From Nocardia wallacei (GTDB lineage: Bacteria; Actinomycetota; Actinomycetes; Mycobacteriales; Mycobacteriaceae), in contig NZ_JARWOP010000253.1 in the NCBI RefSeq assembly GCF_029868745.1, forward strand, positions 1-40,307: DNA of 40,307 nt, given 5' to 3'. Within the stretch, counting starts at the first letter, position 1. The number at the start of each line of letters is the position of its first letter. The notes under the pieces are model-generated. The model did not search any database, was not told the DNA's origin, and worked only from the letters and a program-made list of their open reading frames with translations. The position numbers and the translations under genes were made by a program. This document shows positions 28,760-36,139 of this stretch, piece after piece.

Positions 28760-29559
28760 CGGCGGCGGTATCCGCCCCGGAGACGCCCGGCGTCGCTCGC
28801 GACGGCGAAACCATTCCGGCCGCACTGCAATTGAGCGCGCTGAGCGGTCGCAGCATCCGCACCACGCTGCGTGAGGGCGACGTGGTGCTGGCCTTCTTCC
28901 AGCCGCTGGTGTTCTTCGTCTGCTTCTATGTCCCGCTGCGCCGGTCGCTGGAGGGGCCGGGCATCGACTACGCCCAGTACCTGCTGCCCGTCATCGCGGT
29001 GTTCGCCATGTTCTTCACCTCGATGTTCGCCGGTGATCGGGCCGCGCGAGAGGTGGTGGGCGGCATGGCGACCCGGCTGCGCTCCATGCCGGTGCCGCCC
29101 TGGATTCCGGTGACCGCGCGGATGTCGGCGAGCCTGGTACGCACGGTGACGGCGCTGGTGGGCGCGCTGGTGATCGGCACGGTCTTCGGCTTCCGGTTCC
29201 AGTCCGCCGGTGGCGCAGTGCTTTTCGTCGTGCTGCTGCTGGCCTTCGGTGCGGCGCTGGTATTCGCGACCGACGCGCTCGGCACCGTCACCCGCAACTC
29301 CGAACTCAGCGGCACCGTGCTCTTCGGACCGCAACTACTGCTGATCATGACATCGACGGGATTCGTTCCGGCCGTGGGCTTTCCGGGCTGGATCCAGCCG
29401 TTCGTCCGCAATCAGCCGGTCTCCCAGATCACCGCGGCGCTGCGCGGGCTGGCCGACGGCCGGCTGGTCTCGGAGCTGGCCGTGGCCGTGGCCTGGATCC
29501 TCGGGCTACTGGTGGTCGGTGCGGTACTGGCGGTACGCGCGGAAGGACGGCGGGCATGA
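28756..29559 (+). CDS. ABC-2 type permease subunit 1, DrrB-like
   Basis: A 267-residue membrane protein with about six hydrophobic segments (for example around residues 48-60, 75-92, 126-145, 154-172, 190-205 and 240-262). This is the normal layout of ABC-2 exporters of the DrrB type. The GTG start overlaps the ATPase stop as GTGA, so translation is coupled. It carries the family-like FVPAVGFPGWIQPFVRNQP segment near 203-221, also present in the next gene as a diverged version, showing the two permeases are paralogues. It probably forms a heterodimeric channel with the next subunit. Confidence 0.9.
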   Translation: MTAAVSAPETPGVARDGETIPAALQLSALSGRSIRTTLREGDVVLAFFQPLVFFVCFYVPLRRSLEGPGIDYAQYLLPVIAVFAMFFTSMFAGDRAAREVVGGMATRLRSMPVPPWIPVTARMSASLVRTVTALVGALVIGTVFGFRFQSAGGAVLFVVLLLAFGAALVFATDALGTVTRNSELSGTVLFGPQLLLIMTSTGFVPAVGFPGWIQPFVRNQPVSQITAALRGLADGRLVSELAVAVAWILGLLVVGAVLAVRAEGRRA

Positions 29560-30386
29560 GCGAAACAACCACTGTGCGAGTCGATATCACGAGCGTGGAC
29601 GCCGCGGGCGGACCGGCGACGGGGCTCGCGGCGCTGCCGTCGCAGAGTCTGGTGGAGACCGGGCGCCTGCTGCGCCGATGGTCACGGCAGCCCGAGGTGA
29701 TCACCAGCACGCTGGTGTTCCCGATCCTGCTGCTGCTGATGTACGACCTGGTCCTGGACAAGGCGCTGGGCGCCACCGGCGGCGACCCGATCTACGGGTT
29801 CGTGCCGATGATCGCCGTGGCCGGGGCCATGTACGGCGCGATGGGCACCGGCCTGTCGCTGTTCGGTGAGCGGGAAAGCGGTCTGCTGCGGCGGTTCTGG
29901 GTGCTGCCGATCCATCGCGCGGCCGGACTGATCGGCCGGCTGCTGGCCGAATGCGGCCGCGCGGCCGCCGCCACCGTCGTGGTGGTTGTGGTCGGGTTGA
30001 TTCTCGGTCTGCGCTTCGAGCAGGGCTGGGCCGGCGCGCTCGGCGTGCTGGCGGTGCCCGTCATCGTGATCGCCGGGTTCACCCCGGTGGTAATCATGGT
30101 CGGCGTGAGCAGCGTCGGCGACAAGGTCGTGCAGCTGTTCGCGATCGTGGTCCTGGTCGGCATGTTCTTCAACTCGGGTTTCGTGCCCGTGCAGAACTAT
30201 CCCGGCTGGCTGCAGCCCGTGGTGCGAGCCCAGCCGATGAGCTGCGCTATCGAGGCGATGCGCAACTTCATGCTCGGCGGCCCGCTGGTCGTCCCGGTGC
30301 TGCAGACGCTGGCCTGGGCGGTCGGCTTGATCGTCGTCTTCGGCGCGCTGGCCGTGCGCGGTTATCGCAAGGCCGCCGAGAGCTAG
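29556..30386 (+). CDS. ABC-2 type permease subunit 2, DrrB/DrrC-like
   Basis: A 276-residue membrane protein with six predicted hydrophobic spans and the FVPVQNYPGWLQPVVRAQP segment near 208-226 that parallels the preceding permease. The ATG overlaps the upstream stop (ATGA). It completes an ATPase plus two-permease exporter cassette. No solute-binding protein, inner-membrane IrtAB-like importer or MmpL protein is nearby, so the cassette is better read as an efflux system than as uptake. Confidence 0.9.
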   Translation: MSETTTVRVDITSVDAAGGPATGLAALPSQSLVETGRLLRRWSRQPEVITSTLVFPILLLLMYDLVLDKALGATGGDPIYGFVPMIAVAGAMYGAMGTGLSLFGERESGLLRRFWVLPIHRAAGLIGRLLAECGRAAAATVVVVVVGLILGLRFEQGWAGALGVLAVPVIVIAGFTPVVIMVGVSSVGDKVVQLFAIVVLVGMFFNSGFVPVQNYPGWLQPVVRAQPMSCAIEAMRNFMLGGPLVVPVLQTLAWAVGLIVVFGALAVRGYRKAAES

Positions 30387-30472
30387 TCCGCCGCAACGCC
30401 GCGAGGACAGCCGTCAGCCGCTACGCTTTTATTCCTGGGCAGGTTCCGCGAATACGGGAGGAACCGTTGGGG

Positions 30473-30520
30473 ATGGTGATGATCGAGGCGAGGGTCCAGG
30501 TGGCGGGTGATCCCGCATGA
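30473..30520 (+). CDS. Possible 15-residue leader peptide before the debranching-type gene
   Basis: A short frame MVMIEARVQVAGDPA follows GGGAGG (30456-30461), and its TGA overlaps the ATG of the next gene (ATGA). The downstream gene has no Shine-Dalgarno of its own right before its start, so translational coupling through this leader is plausible. It could equally be a chance frame. Confidence 0.25.
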   Translation: MVMIEARVQVAGDPA

Positions 30521-32628
30521 CCGGTCCCGCTCCGTTGAATTCCGGCGAGCCCGCGCTGCTGGGCGGCGCGGTCACGCTGGTCGAGGGCAGTACCTTCTGC
30601 CTGTCGGATCGCGCCGGTGATGTCGAACCCGGTACCGCGCAGGGCCTGTTCTATCGCGACGCGCGGGTGGTGTCGCGGTGGGAACTGCGGGTGGACGGCC
30701 AGCGCCCGGAACCGCTGTCGGTGCTGAGCCCCGAGGCGTTCACCGCGCGGTTCATCGCGCGGCGTCCGCCCCGGTCCGGCGCCGCCGACAGCAGCCTGCT
30801 CGTGGTGCGGGAACGGCTGGTCGCCGACGGGCTGCGCGAGACGATCACGCTGGAGAACCTGGGCCGCGAACCCACCGCGGTCACCCTGGAGCTGTGCGCC
30901 GACGCCGATTTCGTCGACCTGTTCGCGGTGAAGGAGGGCCGCGACGGGCACGGGCGGGCCGAAGTCATGGTCACCGACAACGAACTGCTGCTCAACGATC
31001 GCTCGGATCGTGCTCGCGGGCTGGCGATCTCGTCATCGGAACCGCCCGCCGTGCTGCCCGGCTCGCTGTCGTGGCGGGTGGTGGTGCCCGCCGGCGGGCG
31101 CTGGCAGACCGAGATTCTTGCCCAGCCGACCATGGCCAATCAGCGCGTGCAGCTGCCGCTGCGGCCCGGCGAGCACTACGAGACCAGCGAACCCGGCCGC
31201 AAGATCGAGGCCTGGCGCGACACCGCGACCAAACTCACCACCGGTGATCCGCTGCTCACCGCGGTATTGCAGCGCACCGAAAGCGATCTGGGCGCGTTGC
31301 AGATCCACGACGAGACCCGCGAGGGCCGCACCTTCGTCGCCGCCGGGGCGCCCTGGTTCATGACCCTGTTCGGGCGCGACAGCCTGCTCACCGCGTGGAT
31401 GGCGCTGCCGCTGGATGTCGGTCTGGCCCTGGGCACCATGCAGCAACTGGCCGAGATGCAGGGCCAGCGGGTCGACGCGCTCACCGAGGAGGAGCCGGGC
31501 CGGATCATGCACGAGATCCGGCGCGGACCCTCCGGCGGGCTCGCGCTCGGCGGCGAGACGTACTACGGAACTGTCGACGCCACACCGCTTTTCGTGATGC
31601 TGCTGGCCGAGGCGCGGCGCTGGGGAGCATCGCCGGATACCGTGCAGGCGTTGTTGCCGGCCGCCGACGCCGCGCTGGACTGGATCACCCATTTCGGCGA
31701 CCGCGACGGCGACGGTTTCGTGGAATACCAGCGCGCCACCGACCGCGGCCTGTCCAACCAGGGCTGGAAGGACAGTTTCGACGGCATCAACGACGCCGCC
31801 GGGCATCTCGCCGAGACCCCGATCGCGCTGTGTGAAGTGCAGAGCTACGTGTACGCGGCCTACCTGGCGCGCGCGGAGCTGGCCGAGGAATTCGGCGATC
31901 AGGCCGTCGCCGCCCGGATGCGCGAGCATGCTGCCCAGTTGCGCACCAAGTTCGGCGAGGCGTTCTGGCTGCCCGAAAAGGGTTGGTACGCCGTCGCTTT
32001 GGACGGCCGCAAGCGTCGTGTCGACGCGCTCACCAGCAATGTCGGGCACTGCCTGTGGTCGGGCATCGCCACCGACGAGCAGGCCACCCAGCTCATCCAG
32101 CGGCTGTCGACGCCGGAGATGGATTCCGGATTCGGCTTGCGCACACTGGCTTCGAACATGGGCGCGTTCAATCCGATGAGTTACCACAATGGTTCGGTGT
32201 GGCCGCACGACACGGCGATCGCGGTGGCCGGGCTGCTGCGCTACCGCCACATCCCGGGCGCGATCGAGCTGGCCACCCGGCTCGCCGACGGGCTGCTGGA
32301 CGCCGCCGCGGCATTCGGCGGCAGGCTGCCCGAATTGTTCTGTGGTTTCCCACGTTCCCGGTTCTCGGTCCCCGTGCCGTACCCGACGTCGTGCTCCCCG
32401 CAGGCGTGGGCGAGCGCCGCGCCACTGCTGCTGGTGCGCGCGTTCCTCGGCCTCGAGCCGGACGTCCCGCACCGCACACTGACCGTGCTCCCGCATCTGC
32501 CCGCCCGGTGGGGCCGCGTCGAACTCACCGACCTGCGGCTGGGCGGCTCGGTCATCGACCTGGCCGTGGACGGCGACCACATCTCGGCATCGAACCTGCC
32601 CGACGATTGGCGGCTGATCACGCACTGA
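30517..32628 (+). CDS. Glycogen debranching-type amylo-alpha-1,6-glucosidase family protein
   Basis: A 703-residue protein with the two-part layout of bacterial glycogen-debranching-like glycosidases. The N-terminal beta-rich domain (about 10-225) opens with the family-like VTLVEGSTFCLSDRAGDV and GLFYRDARVVSRWEL segments. The C-terminal (alpha/alpha)6-barrel part (about 235-690) has FGRDSLLTAWMAL, YYGTVDATPLFV, GWKDSFDG and NGSVWPHDTAIA, which hold likely acidic catalytic residues. It should act on alpha-glucan or related oligosaccharides in the cytoplasm; the exact substrate is not readable. It is not obviously related to the siderophore genes and marks the start of ordinary flanking chromosome. 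Confidence 0.85.
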   Translation: MTGPAPLNSGEPALLGGAVTLVEGSTFCLSDRAGDVEPGTAQGLFYRDARVVSRWELRVDGQRPEPLSVLSPEAFTARFIARRPPRSGAADSSLLVVRERLVADGLRETITLENLGREPTAVTLELCADADFVDLFAVKEGRDGHGRAEVMVTDNELLLNDRSDRARGLAISSSEPPAVLPGSLSWRVVVPAGGRWQTEILAQPTMANQRVQLPLRPGEHYETSEPGRKIEAWRDTATKLTTGDPLLTAVLQRTESDLGALQIHDETREGRTFVAAGAPWFMTLFGRDSLLTAWMALPLDVGLALGTMQQLAEMQGQRVDALTEEEPGRIMHEIRRGPSGGLALGGETYYGTVDATPLFVMLLAEARRWGASPDTVQALLPAADAALDWITHFGDRDGDGFVEYQRATDRGLSNQGWKDSFDGINDAAGHLAETPIALCEVQSYVYAAYLARAELAEEFGDQAVAARMREHAAQLRTKFGEAFWLPEKGWYAVALDGRKRRVDALTSNVGHCLWSGIATDEQATQLIQRLSTPEMDSGFGLRTLASNMGAFNPMSYHNGSVWPHDTAIAVAGLLRYRHIPGAIELATRLADGLLDAAAAFGGRLPELFCGFPRSRFSVPVPYPTSCSPQAWASAAPLLLVRAFLGLEPDVPHRTLTVLPHLPARWGRVELTDLRLGGSVIDLAVDGDHISASNLPDDWRLITH

Positions 32629-32676
32629 GCCGGGTGCCGAACTCGGTCATATCACCCTTCTCGGTAGTCTTCGAGC

Positions 32677-33258
32677 ATGACGATCCAGCCGGTGGATTCG
32701 CTTCCGCACGAAATGACCGAGGAGCAGTATCGGCAACTGCCCGAGGACGTCGCCCGCGAGATCGAGGTCGTGCACGGTCATGTGATCGTGTGCGAATCAC
32801 CCACGCCCGAGCACAATCGGGTGGCTCGCCGCTTGGTCAACGCCCTGGAGCAGTTTCCCAGCACGGAGTCATGTATCCGGGTCCACACCGACATCGACCT
32901 GGTGCTGTGGCGTGTTCCGAAGTTCACTTTCCGCCGACCGGATGTGATCGTCTACCGATGTCTGGATGAACCGGGCAATAAGCCGGAGTCGCCCGACGCG
33001 CTGATCGTCGTGGAAGTGTCCTCGCCCTCGACGGCCGCAGAGGATCTGCTCGATAAGAAGGCGCAATACGCCCGTGTCGGCATCCCGCTCTATCTCGTCG
33101 TGATGCTCAACGAGAAATATCGAGTCGACGAGGTGTTGGAGTTCCGCCTCGACGCGTACGCCCGCGAGTACCGGCTACACAGGCTGCACCGTGACGGATT
33201 GCTGCGGCTGGAACACGTTGTCCTCGGCGAGGTCTCGTTCGAGGAACTCGTGCGGTGA
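32677..33258 (+). CDS. Uma2 family (DUF820) putative endonuclease-fold protein
   Basis: A 193-residue protein of the Uma2/DUF820 group, which has a PD-(D/E)xK nuclease-like fold and no settled function. It shows the family pattern: an early VVHGHVIV.ESPTPEHNRV block, RRPDVIVY (about 86-93), VVEVSSPST (about 111-119) and a following DLLDKKAQYARVGIPLYLVV with the conserved Lys and Tyr. The Asp of RPDV and the E-V/K residues would form the putative metal site. The gene stands alone, 48 bp after the debranching-type gene, and converges on the AIM24 gene with 3 bp between stops. Confidence 0.85.
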   Translation: MTIQPVDSLPHEMTEEQYRQLPEDVAREIEVVHGHVIVCESPTPEHNRVARRLVNALEQFPSTESCIRVHTDIDLVLWRVPKFTFRRPDVIVYRCLDEPGNKPESPDALIVVEVSSPSTAAEDLLDKKAQYARVGIPLYLVVMLNEKYRVDEVLEFRLDAYAREYRLHRLHRDGLLRLEHVVLGEVSFEELVR

Positions 33259-33261
33259 GGT

Positions 33262-33930
33262 TCAGTGGATGTGCGGGGGGACCGTGGGGCCCTCGCTGGC
33301 CTGGACCAGGACGAAGCCCTGGCCGCGGAAGGCCAGTTGCATGGCTTCGCCGCTGCCGCGGCCGATGAGGGCGCCGGCCTTGAAGGTGCGGTTGACGCCG
33401 ACCTGCAGACTGGTGCTCCAGGCGACGGCGGACTGGCCGTCGGCGAAGGTGGGGGCGCGGCTCGCGTCCAGCATCACCGGCGCGCCGTGCGTGGTGACGG
33501 CCACCCAGCCGGTGCCCTGCAGGGTGGTGTTGAACAGCCCGCCCGCGGCGATGCCCGCACCCTGCACCCGCTGAATATTCGAGGTCAGGCTCGGGTCGTA
33601 GGCCAGCACGTTGGCGCCGTTGACGGTGATGCCCTCGTTCTCCAGGAAGAACAGCTGCACATCGGCGGCATCATCGGCCAGGAACAACACGCCCTGCCCC
33701 TTCACCCGCATCAACTGCACGCCCTCGCCCGTGACGGCCTTCTTGATGAACTTCCCGATCCCGCCGGCGCCTTCGTAGTCGAAGTCCATCTGTCCCTGGA
33801 ACGCCACCATGGACCCCTGCTTGGCGAGCACGTCCCCATTGACCTGCACCCGCAGCATCTTGGAGTTCTGTAGAGCGAAATGTCCGGGAAGCTGTCCCTG
33901 GTCCAGATTGCCGAAAAACGAACTACGCAT
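33262..33930 (-). CDS. AIM24 family protein
   Basis: A 222-residue protein of the AIM24 (DUF124/TIGR00266-like) family, rich in beta strands and glycine. Features are an early LRVQVNGDVLAKQGSMVAF, a GAGGIGKFIKKAVTGEG turn (about 55-71), repeated G.G..FLADDA-type strands and a C-terminal GRGSGEAMQLAFRGQGFVLVQ. The family forms trimeric beta-rich folds; its role in bacteria is unsettled. No signal peptide is seen. GGGAGG lies about 10 bp upstream of the ATG. It is transcribed in the same direction as the M13 peptidases, with a 76-bp gap. Confidence 0.85.
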   Translation of the reverse strand: MRSSFFGNLDQGQLPGHFALQNSKMLRVQVNGDVLAKQGSMVAFQGQMDFDYEGAGGIGKFIKKAVTGEGVQLMRVKGQGVLFLADDAADVQLFFLENEGITVNGANVLAYDPSLTSNIQRVQGAGIAAGGLFNTTLQGTGWVAVTTHGAPVMLDASRAPTFADGQSAVAWSTSLQVGVNRTFKAGALIGRGSGEAMQLAFRGQGFVLVQASEGPTVPPHIH

Positions 33931-33972
33931 AACCGAGCGGCCTCCCGTGTGTATAAATCCCGCTGGATCCGC

Positions 33973-33978
33973 AGTATA
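33973..33978 (-). promoter_or_regulatory. Candidate -10 for the AIM24 gene
   Basis: On the reverse strand this reads TATACT, close to the ideal -10, 42 bp upstream of the AIM24 start and within the only gap before it. No convincing -35 hexamer is visible. Confidence 0.35.
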
Positions 33979-34006
33979 TCCGCGAACGGGGAAGTGAGTG
34001 TCGCGA

Positions 34007-36040
34007 CTACAACGTCACCCGCTGCTCCGGCGGCAGGAACAGCTTGTCACCCTCCCGCACCCCGAAGGTGTCGTAGAACTCCTGCAGGTTGCGAACCACC
34101 TGGTTGCAGCGGAATTCGTTGGGCGAGTGCGGATCGGTGAGTAGTTCGGCGGTGAGTTCCTTGGTCAGCTTGCCGCGCCAGCTGCGCGCCCAGGACAGGA
34201 ACATGGCGCGGAAGTCGGGCTCGACGCCCTCGCGCCGCGCCGCGATCCGGTAGGCCGCCAGGGCGATCTGCAGGCCGCGCAGGTCGGCGAGGTTTTCGCC
34301 GAGGGTCAGCTCGCCGTCGACATGCTGCTCCGGTGCGAGGCCCTCGGGAACCAGCGCGTTGAACTGCTCCACCAGCTGTTTCGACTTGGCGTCGAACGCC
34401 GCCCGATCCGCCCCGCTCCACCAGTTGCGCAGGTTGCCGTCGGCGTCGTATTTGGAACCCTGGTCGTCGAAGCCGTGGCCGATCTCGTGGCCGATGGTGG
34501 AGCCGACCGCGCCGAAATTGATGGCGAGCTGGGCATCCTTGTCGAAGAACGGCGGCTGCAGATAGGCGGCGGGGAAGGTGATCTCGTTGTTGGGCGGGGA
34601 GTAGAAGGCGTTGACGGTCTGCGGCGTGCTGTTCCATTCGGACTTGTCGACCGGCTTGCCGAGATAGTCGAACATCCGCGTGGCTTCGAAAACCGCTATG
34701 GCACGCACGGATTCGAGCAGTTTGCCCCGCGTGATCCGCAGCTTGGAGTAGTCGGTCCACTTGTCCGGGTAGCCGAGCTTGACGGTCATCTTGTCGAGTT
34801 TCACCAGCGCCGCGTCGCGGGTGGCGGGCGTCATCCAGGCGGAGTTGCGGAAGTCCTCGCGGTAGGCCGCCATCAGATCGGCGACCATCTTCTTGACCTC
34901 GTCCTTCGCCTCGGGCGGGAAGTACTTGGCCACATAGAGCTTGCCGAGCTGCTCGCCGAGTTTCTCGTCGACCGTGGCGACCCCGTACTTCCAGCCCTCC
35001 GGCCGCTCCTTCTGCCCGGCCATCACCGTGCCGAAGAAGTGGAAGTTGGCATCGTTGATCGCCTTCGGCAGATACTTGGCGAAATCGCGAATCAGACTGA
35101 GCTTCAGATACTCCCGCCAGATCGCGATATCCGTCTCCGCCCAGATCCCGCCCGCCGCGGTGATGTAGGACGGCTGGCCCACCACCAGTTCACCGAACAG
35201 GTCCCGGGGCCGGTCGGTGTTCCCCGCCAGCCAGGGATCGAAGTCGAAACCCTTTCCGAGGTCGGTCAATTGGGCCCACGTCATCCGGTTGTAGGTGGCG
35301 TTGGCGTCCCGGACCCGGACGTTGCTCCAGTGGTTCGAGGCGATCCGGGTCTCCAGGTCGAACATCCGCTGCGCCGTGCCGACCGGATCGGAAAGCCCGG
35401 CGCCGGTGGCGATCTGCTCCAGATAGGTGCGGTAGGCGGCGCGGATCTCGGCGTGCTCCGGCTTGCGGTAGTACTCCTCGCCGAGGCCGATCCCGGACTG
35501 GACGACCGAGGCCACGTAACTGTCGGTCTTCTTCCGGTCGACGCTCACGCCCAGCCCGACCAGCCCTGCCAGAGGCAGCTCGCCCATCACGCGTGCGAGG
35601 TCGGGTTTGGTTGCGGCGCGGTCGATCCGGTCGAACAGGTCCTGGAGCGGGGACATGCCCAGCCGCTCCACCGCGTCGAGATCGACCCGCGCGTCGTAGA
35701 GGTCTCGGATGTGCTGGGCCTCGGTACCCGGCTCCGGATCCTTGATGCCGTCGATGATTTCGCGCAGTTGTTTCTGGGTGCGCTCGAAAGCCTCCGTGCC
35801 CGAGCTGTATCCGGACTTGTCCGGCGGCAGCTGGTACTCGCGCAGCCACTTTCCGTTGACGTACCGGTACAGATCGTCCTGCGGACGCACCGCCTCGTCG
35901 ACACCGGACAGATCGGGGCCGTTGAGCTGTTTCGGCGCCGCGTCGTTCGAGCAACTCGCCAGCGCGGCGGCCGCGGGCGCAAGCCCCAGGGCGATCAGAA
36001 ATGCGCGACGCTGCAGGCGCACCGGACCCGACGATGTCAC
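34007..36040 (-). CDS. M13 family metallopeptidase, Tat lipoprotein (copy 1)
   Basis: A neprilysin-like zinc endopeptidase of 677 residues from the GTG at 36040. HEIGH (about 518-522) is the zinc site, GENLADLRG downstream supplies the third ligand, and the C-terminal FRCNQVVRNLQEFYDTF is typical of M13. The N terminus has twin arginines (RRAFL, about 11-15), a hydrophobic run and a lipobox LASC with Cys30, indicating Tat export and lipid anchoring outside the membrane. The open frame extends to a GTG at 36052, but the start at 36040 aligns with the paralogue's start (VTSSG against VTAPE). The paralogue lies upstream on the same strand with a 99-bp gap; both have nearly identical length. Confidence 0.92.
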   Translation of the reverse strand: MTSSGPVRLQRRAFLIALGLAPAAAALASCSNDAAPKQLNGPDLSGVDEAVRPQDDLYRYVNGKWLREYQLPPDKSGYSSGTEAFERTQKQLREIIDGIKDPEPGTEAQHIRDLYDARVDLDAVERLGMSPLQDLFDRIDRAATKPDLARVMGELPLAGLVGLGVSVDRKKTDSYVASVVQSGIGLGEEYYRKPEHAEIRAAYRTYLEQIATGAGLSDPVGTAQRMFDLETRIASNHWSNVRVRDANATYNRMTWAQLTDLGKGFDFDPWLAGNTDRPRDLFGELVVGQPSYITAAGGIWAETDIAIWREYLKLSLIRDFAKYLPKAINDANFHFFGTVMAGQKERPEGWKYGVATVDEKLGEQLGKLYVAKYFPPEAKDEVKKMVADLMAAYREDFRNSAWMTPATRDAALVKLDKMTVKLGYPDKWTDYSKLRITRGKLLESVRAIAVFEATRMFDYLGKPVDKSEWNSTPQTVNAFYSPPNNEITFPAAYLQPPFFDKDAQLAINFGAVGSTIGHEIGHGFDDQGSKYDADGNLRNWWSGADRAAFDAKSKQLVEQFNALVPEGLAPEQHVDGELTLGENLADLRGLQIALAAYRIAARREGVEPDFRAMFLSWARSWRGKLTKELTAELLTDPHSPNEFRCNQVVRNLQEFYDTFGVREGDKLFLPPEQRVTL

Positions 36041-36139
36041 CAGAAACCCCACTCCCCGGGGTCTCGCCCCCGTGCTCGTAGCCGACTTGCTGGAATGAGG
36101 CTACCGGGACCGATGCGCCGAGGGCGGGCCAACGTTCCG

